Below are positions 54,721-64,000 of a stretch of 64,000 nucleotides of DNA, piece after piece (the stretch's first letter is position 1; every line of letters starts with the position of its first letter). The position numbers and the translations under genes are program-made. Origin of the DNA: Cheiracanthium punctorium. Lineage: Eukaryota > Arthropoda > Arachnida > Araneae > Cheiracanthiidae. The DNA lies in contig JAWZYV010010320.1 in assembly GCA_038373885.1 (NCBI GenBank), positions 248,001-312,000 on the forward strand. Reading direction: 5' to 3'. The notes under the pieces are model-generated. The model was not told the DNA's origin. It saw only the letters and a list, made by a program, of their open reading frames with translations, and made no database searches.

Positions 54721-56130
54721 AAAGCGACTATTGAAAAATAAACATATTACAAATAACGGATAGTGGTGTGAAAATGAGCTTAGTTGGGGTGATTTAAAAT
54801 ACTTTTGAGGGTTTACTTTCAGAAGTGATGAAGTAAAGTGGAAGAGCGTTGTGTTGCACAACAATAAACCAGGCATATGTAACTTTACGAAAACGATTAC
54901 GAAAACAATATTGTAAAGAAAACTTTTATTTAACATCTTAGAAACGACTACAGGATGGTGGTGGCTGGGAGATCTCCAGCTAGGAAAGTCAGAAGAGAAT
55001 CTGATTAATCCGAAGAGAAATTCAATCGGACCAAGATTAGGAAGTTGGCGAGAAATTAAACTTGATATATTAAAAGAACGCCCAAACGAGAGCCAATAAT
55101 GCATTCATTATTTACAACGCCGAAAAACCGCAGTATGTTGTTAGTCAATAGAGAGAAAGCAAAACATAACAATGAGCAGGGCAACCAACTACTGAAGATA
55201 AAACAAGCCAATTTACAGTGAACCCGTGTGGTGAAAATTAGTTCAGAAGAAATTTAACTGATGTGAGTCCATATTAGGTAATGTAAGAAATAAAATATTG
55301 TACGCGTAAAGGAAGACCGATAAATGAAGATGCATATCAATTAAGTGTAGATGCTTTGCATGAGAAACAGATGTTTCTTAACAGTTATGAAATAAATGCA
55401 ACCGACTTCAACTTATTATTGACATAGAGAAATGGATGATAGAATAATTGGAGCATGAAAATCGGATAGATAATCATTTAATTGCAGCATAATATGTGGG
55501 TAAAAGCGTAATGCAAAATTTTGAAAGCCGGTGTCGTTAAAAAGGAGAAAAGAATTTAAAGTTAAAATGAGTGATTTAAAACATGTTAAATTTAAGAAAG
55601 TAAAAACAAATGAAAATTATTATTATATATGTGATCTTCATCACAGGTGACGGCTAGATAAACAATATGTCCTGAAGGACAGTAGAATTAAGATGGAATG
55701 ACTCAAAAGAGCAAGCCAACATACAGCTTGATAATGGCGAGAACATAAGCTTGGCCGAGATAACCAGCGCCAATTACAGAACAACCATAAAATTGAAACC
55801 AATGAAATTAAAATAATGAAACTGCGTACAAGTAATTTTCAAGGTTATGCAGGGCATCAAAAATAATTTACGCCAGAAAGGTGCCAAGAGAGAGGAAATC
55901 AAAATCCGTTGCAATTGCAAATCTGACGTAACAGAATCCATTTTTAGCGCAGATGGCGACTACGTTCTGATGAGAAAAATAAACAATTAAAAGAATATTG
56001 CATACGGGAAGGAGTTAAATGAGAATTTAAAAGACAAAGTAAAGGGAAAATGAATACAGAAATAAGTTATCATGGATGATTTTGAATATATTAAATTTAA
56101 GATGCGGAAAGTACTACATCACAATCACTA
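54721..56130 (+). other. Purine-rich decayed sequence downstream of LTR 4
   Basis: The plus strand is strongly A/G-biased, with no long frame. It could be a decayed gag-like region of the LTR element or non-coding DNA. The 130-codon minus-strand frame at 54712-55104 is the antisense of this biased strand and shows no recognisable domain. Confidence 0.3.
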
Positions 56131-57931
56131 CCATACGGTTCTGATTCATTTTGCTGTGAAGAGTTCGTTTGTTTCTCGAAGCTTATTTTTGAAAACTGCT
56201 TGCGAACTCTTATTGAACTCTCTACAAGAACTTTATTGAACTCTCTACAATAAACATGCTTTCTTCGATAAATTTTATATCAATTACAAAAGAGGAAAAT
56301 AAAAACTTTCAATATTTTTATAGATTATTTCTGCACACTGCAGCAAAAAAAAAATTTTTTAATTTCGATTGTTGAGATATAAAGGGTTAAGTGTGACGTA
56401 TATGAAACATTTTATGCCGTACGAGCAATGTTTATTTTCTATTAAAAAAAAAACATTTAATGACCTAAATTTCGTAGCAAAAAAAATATTGCCGTATCTC
56501 AATTCACAATACAAAGAGCTGAATGAAAATTAAAGGGCACAAAAATAATAAAATATATACATATCGTAAAATACGTGATCAAATTAATAGAAAATAAGTG
56601 GTCTAAAACATTTATACATCACATTTCCGGAGACATAAATTATACTTCGCAAAACATAACATTCAAAATTAAAAACGGATCTCTTTAATTTATTACTAAT
56701 TTCGTAAGTATTTCAGAGGGCAAAAAATAGCGGCCATTACTCATTGTGTAACATTCTCATGCAATGCATGAAGCAAATTAATCTTCATCAAAATAAGCAT
56801 GAGAAGTATTAAAGGGTATAAAACAAAAGTAAAAAAATAAAAACAGTAGTGTATACATAAAAAGTTGCTTTTAATTTCACTAAAAGCTTTTTTGCTTGCA
56901 TTGGACTTTTTATTTTTCTCTCGTTGGAATAAATGAACAAAGACAGCTAGCTCTCATAAAAATATTCGACGATTAGGGGACGATAAAAAATGTCTACCCT
57001 CTTTTGTAAACATTTATTTCTCTGCTTTTACTTTTTTTTCTCCAGTAATTAATTTTCAAAGCTTCACCCAAAAAGTTCTTTAATTTTTTTCCCTTGCCTT
57101 AAACGTGCCGAGTTTTAATTCTTAAAAAGCGCTTCTCGAACATTTTGATGAAAATCTAATTTCGAATTTGCAAAATTTAATCAAAAAACAGCAATTAAAG
57201 CTGCTGTTTTTTGAGAAAATGAAATAATTTAAGTTGTATTATAAAGGATTATTGTTCAAAAGTTCTTTACGTTCAGCTCTTTGCGTATGGTAAAAAGTAA
57301 TTTCACAGATTTTACTAATTCGTCCAACACTATAGAATATCTGTTTAAAAAAAAGAGGAAATTGCCTTAATTGTAAAAGAAAATAGTTTAAAAAATAAAT
57401 AACTATTTTTTAAAAATGTATTTTAATGCACATTAGTCATAATTAGTCATAATTTTAATGCACATTAGTCATAATTTTTAATGTCTATCCTAATAATGTA
57501 CTTCGTGCGTTATTTACTAATTTTTAATATATTTTGAGGTATATTATACCACACAAAATTATGCTCCTCCTTTGAAGAGTCATAAATGTAAAACTAAAGA
57601 AGTTACAAACTTTTTGGTGAAGGTTAAAAAAAATGTTTGAAACTCAATCAAATCAAAAGTTCTTAAAAATTCTTTTTAAGCTGCGAAATTTGGGAGAGTT
57701 TTTAACACTTTTATTTTTAGTGATTTTTTAGCAAATTATTAAAATTTTGTTATCTCCTGTTCGTGTCTAAGAGGAATTAAATTATATATTTATTTCCGGG
57801 ATTTAGAAAACAGTGGCGTCTCATGAACTAATTCGCAGTGGGCCTAAACAAAGTTCTGAAAGTTGAAACAGAGAAAACGTATAAATTCGTGGAACATCCC
57901 TTCTTCGTACACACATTACTTAAGTATTCAA
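56131..57931. other. Unassigned AT-rich sequence
   Basis: Includes a short tandem repeat at 57424-57480 (AATGCACATTAGTCATAATT, two units plus a partial). No gene recognised. Confidence 0.5.
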
Positions 57932-58652
57932 CAGGGATGGGGAAACTACGGCCCGCGGGCCAAATCTGGCCCGCCGGAAGGTTTTATCCGGCACGCGGGT
58001 GGAATTTTAATTTGCCGGTCCGACGTAAATTGAAAGAATATATATATTTATATATTATATATATCAAGAATTATGACGATGGCTTGAAAAAAAATTAGTT
58101 TTAAGTTCGAACGCAGATTTCAATATTTTAGTGCCATTCAAACAGAATTGGATATTTTTACAATGCCTTTCAACGTAAATTGTGAAGCAGTGAAATCAGA
58201 TTTGCAGCTTGAAGTAATTGAGTTGCAATCTAACAATCATCTCAAGCAGTTGTTTCTCAATATGCCAGAGTTTTACAAATCATTATCAAAAGTAAGTTTC
58301 CCAAATTTAATATCTCACGCCCAGAAAATCAGTGCCATGTTTGCTTCATCTTATATATATATATATGTGAACAAGTGTTCTCAATTATGAACCTTAGAGA
58401 GAATTGTTTCAGGAGTAGACTGACAAATGAGCATTTAGCCTCGTTCCTTAGAATCGAATCAGTGCATCTCACATCGAAACTCAATATAAGGGACTTTTAA
58501 AATGAAATCGTAATTTAATTCATCTCATTAACATATTTAAATTGTAATACTTTTATATTGTTTTTAAAATTTTAGAAAAATTTATCTTGGCCCGCCAAAC
58601 TAATTTTTTTTTCGGTTTCTGGCCCGCGACCGAAAAAATTTGCCCATCCATG
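57932..58652 (+). mobile_element. hAT element, 721 bp, without the captured segment
   Basis: Ends CAGGGATGGGGAAACTACGG and the inverse CATGGATGGGCAAATTTTTT. The 8-bp TSD GTATTCAA / GTATACAA (57924-57931 and 58653-58660) matches at 7 of 8 positions. Colinear with 41035-42138 except for the missing ~385-bp insert, where a TATATA-rich stretch stands instead. Confidence 0.9.
58103..58500 (+). pseudogene. hAT transposase C-terminal remnant, best preserved
   Basis: Frame: KFERRFQYFSAIQTELDIFT, MPFNVNCEAVKSDLQLEVIE, LQSNNHLKQLFLNMPEFYKS, LSKVSFPNLISHAQKISAMF, ASSY. A TA-dinucleotide expansion (IYIYIYV) then shifts the frame. One frame over it continues CEQVFSIMNL and RSRLTNEHLASFLRI. These are the signatures of the hAT C-terminal dimerisation domain (CEQ.FS.MN and SRLT.EHL) in the GTF2IRD2/ZBED-like group. 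The N-terminal BED finger and the catalytic core are missing, so the element is a non-autonomous deletion derivative. One frameshift, otherwise few lesions. Confidence 0.9.
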
Positions 58653-58660
58653 GTATACAA

Positions 58661-59394
58661 CAAATGATTATCAAAGACTGTACAAATTTTACAGGTCCTA
58701 TAATCTAGTCATGTCAATTTTGGAGAATATATTTATTAGTAATCAAAAAAACAAAAAGTTTCTTCATGTTTTTATTATTTTCTTAGTATTTATAATCATT
58801 ATAGCTATTAATTAGCAATTTTTAAAAGTATTATTCATTTTAAAATCAATATTTAATAAAATACCTGTAAACACTGAAGTTTGTAGATCAGAATTAGAAA
58901 ACAATAACATATCTTAAACAGTAAAATACCTGACTGCAAATAAAGAATACAAGATCTTGCAAATTGAAAAGATTTTCTAAAGAAGAAGGCAAACTAAGCC
59001 AATTACTACGGGATTAACAAAAATCGCCTTCTCTATTTCGAAGACTATCCATCTGCAGCCGAAAAGTTTTGGCGCCAAAAATTCCGAAACTAAACGAAAA
59101 TGAAAGCGACTTCAAGCTCAGCCACGTGCACCAACCCAAGCATAGGCGTCGTTGGTTCTGTGCTAATTATCCAAGTACGCCAACTTTCTACGGTACAGAC
59201 GAGTAGAAACAACAACGGGACAAATTTGATTGGCTAATAAGCGATATTAAAGCGCCAGATTCCTTTAGGATTGTGCAATCGTTAATTACAACCTCATATT
59301 ATTTATTATACAAGTACTTATTATCGTTGAAATCATGTTGGGTATCTGTGACGCTTTGTTACGTCAAGTCTGGCTATCCCATGTGAAATCTTCA
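58661..59394. other. Unassigned, with one E2F-like palindrome
   Basis: TTTTGGCGCCAAAAA lies near 59071-59084. No other LTR-like component was found next to it. Confidence 0.4.
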
Positions 59395-60545
59395 TAACGG
59401 CCAGGGCAATCATTGACATCTCTCAGACTAGTACAGTCAGGTGACTATATCATCTTGATTATACAGGTGTCCCCAAAAAGTGGAAATGGGCTTCAATTCT
59501 TTATCTGGTAGAGATAAGTGGGCAGTGTAAATCGGAAAAAAAAAGTTTCAAATAAGGTCGAAAGAAAGATTACGTGAGAAAAAAATTCCTCTCGTTAATT
59601 TTCAGAAAGTTACACTTTTTAAATTTTTATACGACCCCCCGTACAAAAACTTTCCCAATTAGTAAAATGTGCTCCATACACTAAAGATGTGAAGTACAAA
59701 AACTTAGACTTTCATCATAGAACGTCTCAGAGATATATTTAAACAAAGACGATGCGGGGACTATACTTAAATTAGAATATAAACTCCATTGCTTAGTCTG
59801 TTCGCGGAAATGAGAGAACGAAAGTAAACAAACGGGTTACCAAAGAATTACATTTTTTGGCACCAATCCCTAGTCAGGCGAATTTAACCTTTCTTTATTC
59901 CAAAAGCGTAAATGGAAGAAAGCAGAAATTCGCACTGTGTTTGGCGCTTTGGCAAAATGCCAGGTGTTTACTCTTCGCCAGTTTGCACGTGCAATTGTTT
60001 AGTTTCGCTCTCTCGACTAGGCGAACAGACTATAGTGTGGAAAAGAGTATTTTCTTTCTCCATTTCTGAACGACCCCTGAAATACGATCATCCGATGTTC
60101 TCTTCGTTTCATTTTTTTCCTTCGAGAACCATAGAAAAGTGGTTTAAGTCAGCATATATTTATCTTCATACCTATGACACATTTAGGATGTAATTCTCAA
60201 ATTTAGTGCATCACTTCATTAGTATATGTGGCACATTTTACTAATTGGGATTTTTTTTTTTTTTTTTTTTTGGATGGTGGTCATATAAAAATTTAAAAAG
60301 TGTAACTTTTTGAAAATTAACTAGAGGAATTTTTTTTTTAACGTAATCTTATTAACGACCTCATTCTGAACACTTTTTACATTAACATTGCCCGCTTATC
60401 TCTAACAGATAAAGCCCGATTCCGCTTTTTTGGGACACCCTGTATATGTGGATGTGCGATGATTCACGACCAATCAGTAATCGAGTAGAAAGTCACCTGA
60501 CCCTATAGTAGTCTGATAAACGTCATTGATTCCCCGGGACGATGT
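59395..60545. mobile_element. Foldback MITE (family of 51315), interrupted by M
   Basis: The left arm GGGCAATCATTGACATCTCT and CAGACTAGTACAGTCAGGTG is inverted at the right (GTCACCTGACC, AGTAGTCTGATAAACGTCAT). The middle, CGATGATTCACGACCAATCA, matches the uninterrupted copy. The mariner-like MITE inserted in the left half of the centre. Confidence 0.7.
59464..60442. mobile_element. Mariner-like MITE 'M', intact copy, TA TSD
   Basis: Ends CAGGTGTCCCCAAAAAGTGG and the inverse CAGGGTGTCCCAAAAAAGCG, with TA on both sides. The inverted repeats extend to about 180 bp (AATTCCTCTCGTTAATTTTC and AGTTACACTTTTTAAATTTT recur inverted near 60270-60330). The centre has no transposase. The unoccupied target is visible at 51395-51410. 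Confidence 0.8.
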
Positions 60546-60899
60546 GAAGTTAGGCTGTGTCGTTAGCCAATTGAAATCTTTGTCCCGTCACCGTTTCTAG
60601 TCGCTTCAGAGAAATGACACCCAGAACCGGTCACTAATACACAATTCCTAGATTTAAAAATCGATTTTTTCGTCAAAATTTGAAGACCGAAACTTTTTCG
60701 AGATCACAATACTTTCTTAATTTCTTACAAGGAAGTAAAACAGATGAAAATTTAACTTACACATCTGTCTCAAGTATCAAATTAATGGATGAAAGAAAAG
60801 GATCCAATAAGTTTCTATGTAAGCATTATTAAGGCAAAAAAAGTTCTTACTTGTACAAGAAAATATACTCGAATGATATTAGATAGAACAGACTTCCGA

Positions 60900-62560
60900 T
60901 TTTCAAAGTATCGAATATTACTTCCTATGTTTTATTAGAGACCTAGATGTAATAATAATCTCTCTAAAGGTGCTTTTGCGTCAGGTTATAAAGAAGATTT
61001 AGAGAGCAGTATCTTATCTTGCTTCATAGTGCAGGTTGTTCCAGATTAAAGGAATCTATTCTAAAGTTGCCTACAGGCGGAACTATTGTTCAGAAAGTTA
61101 TGATATTTTGTGTAGGACATAATGAAGATATAGGAATTTGTTTAAGCGAATAAAAATTTAGTTCAAATTTTCATCACCAGGAGATGTTCTTTTTTAGATG
61201 AATTGCATATTTAGCCTACATTTAGGATAATTTACAAATATTATTAAGACAAAACGTGTTCAACATGACTGACATTCTTGTCAGCTACCATCTGGAATCG
61301 TAAGAGAGCATGTTCTACAGCTGACCGCAATGTGTTCTGGGAAATGTTTTGAACATGTTGTGAAATGGTGTCACTAAGATCAGGCGAAGCTCTTGAATTA
61401 TCGGGTGCATTCCTAAACGACAAACTCGTTGCACGAGTTTTCGTAAGAAAACTGGAATGCGTTTGTTCAGTGCTATCAGTTTCTTTTGCCTTTACGAACA
61501 ACTTCAGTTTATTTAGTTTCGTCGCCTAGGAGATGTGTTTGTTTACAATTCGCGTCTGTTGTTATTTTGGTCAGGAGAGTTTTTAGTACATACTCAATAT
61601 AAAATGAACAGGATTTTAAAAGAAAGAATGGCCATAATTGAAGTACACAGATCAAAATTTAGAAATTTCAACTTAAACTGGCATTTTTCAAAAGTATTTA
61701 GCGAGAGAAGCTCAAATTTCGCTAATAACGGTTTAAATCACATTCAATCTCAACACTAAAAATATGCATTTTTGAATTTACTAAAATGAAAAATACAAGA
61801 AAATGATTACATTTGAAAAATTCTGTACCTTCGTTGCAGTTTCTAGCGTGTGCATGAATTTCCTCCTCGAAAAAATAATATTTGCAGCTTAGCAAACGTA
61901 AAATACTTTTCATAACAACATACTTTTCCATAACAACGGACGCCATTTCAAAACAATTACATCGTGCAGCAAGTGTATCTTCTCAACAACTAGATGAACC
62001 TGCTCCGTGCTCAGTTTACTTAGTTTGAAACTAACCGCACTCAGTTTTGTATACGAACGCTCTAGTTTATAAACTGAATGCACTCAGTTTCGTTTACGAA
62101 CACCTTAGATGGAAACTCGTTGCACGAGTGTAACTGGTTTGTCGTATACGAATGCGGTCATTTCGACTTACCAAATCTTTCTAACTTCCCTACAGCCGAG
62201 AATCGCATGGATCGGGGACCACGGATGCCATAGCATGCCCCCTGGTGGGGAAAATTTGAACTACATTTTTTTTACTCGCGCAAACAAATTTCCATACCTC
62301 CATTACGTCCTACACAAAATTTCATAATTTTCTCAACAATAGTTTCTCCTGCAGACATCAAAATCGGGTCTTTTAATTTCGGAAAACCGGTATTTACCGT
62401 TACTAAAAGGTTTATTAGTGGCAAAGTGCTATTTCGTTCACGCCCATATTTTCTGTTTTCCTGTCGACATAATCGGTGGATATATTTTTTGTGGACCGAT
62501 TTGTGTTGATGCATTTTTGTTGCATTTTTCAACGGGATTGAAATATTGCGCGGGAGGGGG
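60900..62560. repeat. Large inverted repeat, arms ~1 kb apart
   Basis: GAACTATTGTTCAGAAAGTT, TTTTGTGTAGGACATAATGA and GGAATTTGTTTAAGCGAATA at 61079-61150 recur inverted at about 62270-62355 (AAACTATTGTTGAGAAAATT and so on). A second inverted pair, ACGACAAACTCGTTGCACGA (61417) and CTCGTTGCACGAGTGTAACT (62117), lies inside. CACTCAGTTTCGTTTACGAA-type repeats occur at 62038-62105. Probably a transposon with long inverted arms. Ends are not defined. Confidence 0.55.
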
Positions 62561-62589
62561 GGGGGGGAGAATAAAACGATGAAATTTGC

Positions 62590-63938
62590 CAAGGCTGCAA
62601 TTTTTGATAATTTATTGCCAAGTCTGGCACCAAAACTTATATTCCCAAAACTGAACCTAGCCTGGCTATAATTTTCATATCTGGCGAAAGTACAATTTAT
62701 TATAAAGGAGAAGTATAGTTAGACTATGCCTTACGAAGACTGTAAAACAGTTTCAGGAGGCGATTTTAACCCATTTATGCCTAGTGTTCCTTTATTAGTA
62801 CGGCATTTTCGCTATCAATCGAAAATGTTATTTATTTTTCCTAGCCTTTATTCACGAGCATTGAACCTCAACTCCATAAAATATTTTAACATGGCCAAGT
62901 CCGGTGTTGACATTTGAATTCTCATACATAATGATTTTAAAAGAAATCATCCCTTGTTCAAGAAGTTGACATCAGAAATTTGTTTATTACTGCTGGTTTT
63001 AGCAAAAATCGAAAAAAGTTGCAAAAATAGCCGGGTACAAATGGGTTAACCCTTTATAAGACGAGTTCATGTGTAGAGAATCGAGTACTTGGGATTTTTT
63101 TAGGATAAATTCATATATTTTCCCTCTACTGTAATATCCCACGTGAAAATTGGAGAAACAAGTATTGAACAAATATAGAAATTTTGCAGGAGAATACATT
63201 AAGTATTCGCAAGATCGAAGTCGGCAAACTACCTGCTGCTTGTACACGGAATTAAAAGCAAAAATATATAATTAAAAGCGATGATTCTTAAGCTCAATTT
63301 TGGAGTAATTATTCGAGCTTTCTTTAAAATTACGAATGAAAGAGAAGTTCATAAGCCAAATATAATTTAGAATCTAGATGTATGGAAAAAATATACATCC
63401 AATATAACTGAACAAAAATCAATTGATTTCTGTATTTAGTAGGTGGTAAGTATTCTTACCACGGCCTTATAAAGGGCTAATATAGATTTCAATTCCAAAG
63501 AAGTGTTTTATGGAAAAAGGAAGACAAATACAGCACACATATGATTAATGATACGCTTTCCAACCTAATAAAATAAGGAAGAAGAATAGAGATGACCCAT
63601 GGATTATGATGCGTTTTTAATATATAGCACTTTAAATCGTATTTAAAATACAAAAATGTTTAAGATTTTATTTATTTATTTACTTTTTTTAAGAATTCTT
63701 CCGCGGGAATTGCCTAGTAAGATGAATGAGATTTGTTATTTATTCTACGAAGAATAACCAAAAAATAACATCATGATTTCAAACTCACAAATCTCAAAAA
63801 AAAAAAAAAAAAAATCAACAGAAAGATTTATAAAACGATATATTCATTCCGTAACTTGGAGCAATTTTACACAGAAGTTTCGAAGCAGTAGTTGCAAAAA
63901 CGGTCAACAGATGTAGCTGGGTTTCATAATGGATTTGG
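62590..63938. other. Mostly unassigned; LTR-like fragment at its start
   Basis: TTTATTGCCAAGTCTGGCAC CAAAACTTAT and TTCCCAAAACTG (62606-62653) resemble the E2F-side edge of the LTR-like units. An A18 run is at 63797. No gene recognised in the remainder. Confidence 0.4.
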
Positions 63939-64000
63939 CCTCTGTATTCTACAGATCTGGCTCCTTGTGACTACTTTCTGCGGAGGCACGTCGAAAGGCA
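63939..64000 (+). pseudogene. Mariner-superfamily transposase fragment, runs off the window
   Basis: The frame from 63939 reads PLYSTDLAPCDYFLRRHVER up to the window edge. This matches the conserved PPYSPDLAPCDYFL segment around the third catalytic Asp of mariner-type (DDD) transposases. The S-T-D in place of S-P-D and an in-frame stop shortly upstream (before WIW) suggest decay. The continuation lies outside the window. Confidence 0.75.

Noticed and set aside
54712..55104. 130-codon minus-strand ORF
   Set aside because: It is the antisense of a purine-rich plus strand downstream of an LTR-like unit. Composition (S, F, L) reflects base skew and no domain is seen.

Overview
This window looks like repeat-rich intergenic DNA from an AT-rich animal nuclear genome. 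The repeat types (Tc1/mariner, hAT, piggyBac-like, tRNA-derived SINEs, LTR-like units) fit an arthropod. An arachnid, perhaps a spider, is my best guess from the mariner N-terminal domain and SINE style, but it is untested. I find no intact host gene, rRNA, functional tRNA, CRISPR array or bacterial operon. Nearly all long open frames are chance frames in AT-rich or tandemly repeated DNA. The recognisable coding remnants all come from transposases: a Tc1-like transposase (52.45-53.37 kb), hAT C-terminal remnants (41.6, 44.9 and 58.1 kb), a hAT 5' exon (1.78 kb), a zinc-finger transposase-like remnant (7.4-7.8 kb) and three mariner fragments (12.4-12.8, 31.05-31.45 and 63.94-64 kb).

Layout. 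0-6.5 kb: tandem repeats, a dispersed element carrying a TG microsatellite, and a 2.6-kb hAT element (1505-4150, 8-bp target duplication) that holds a Tigger-like element, a small TIR element and a SINE. 6.5-18.2 kb: a candidate 11.7-kb element with CACTGCAAAAAA ends, inserted into a tRNA-derived SINE whose two halves lie at 6.3-6.5 and 18.22 kb. 18.2-25 kb: SINEs, Tigger-like and TIR elements, and an LTR-like unit. 25.1-27.7 kb: a clear nest, in which a mariner-like element was hit by a piggyBac-like composite (TTAA) and by a TIR element with an 8-bp duplication. 29.9-37.3 kb: two more LTR-like units, a mariner pseudogene, a higher-order tandem array (33.34-34.69 kb) and a large foldback.

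40.9-47.6 kb is a nearly perfect head-to-tail duplication of about 3.35 kb carrying a hAT element and a second TIR element. Its right part runs into a 3.7-kb Tigger-like element (47164-50834) that holds an RTE/SINE-like repeat, a piggyBac-like MITE and three 273-bp tandem units. 52.3-53.4 kb is a Tc1 element with nearly identical 33-bp ends. 54.2-56.1 kb is an LTR-like unit followed by decayed purine-rich DNA. 57.9-60.5 kb holds a third hAT copy and a mariner-like element inside a foldback MITE.

Most interesting: (1) four LTR-like units share a promoter layout of E2F-like TTTGGCGC sites, then a heat-shock-element triplet (nGAAnnTTCnnGAAn), then usually a TATA box and TTCAGT initiator, suggesting stress- and cell-cycle-linked retrotransposon expression; (2) the 11.7-kb element splitting a SINE; (3) the recent 3.35-kb duplication, which may be real or an assembly artefact; (4) a trimeric higher-order satellite. 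All family assignments come from reading the sequence, without database searches.
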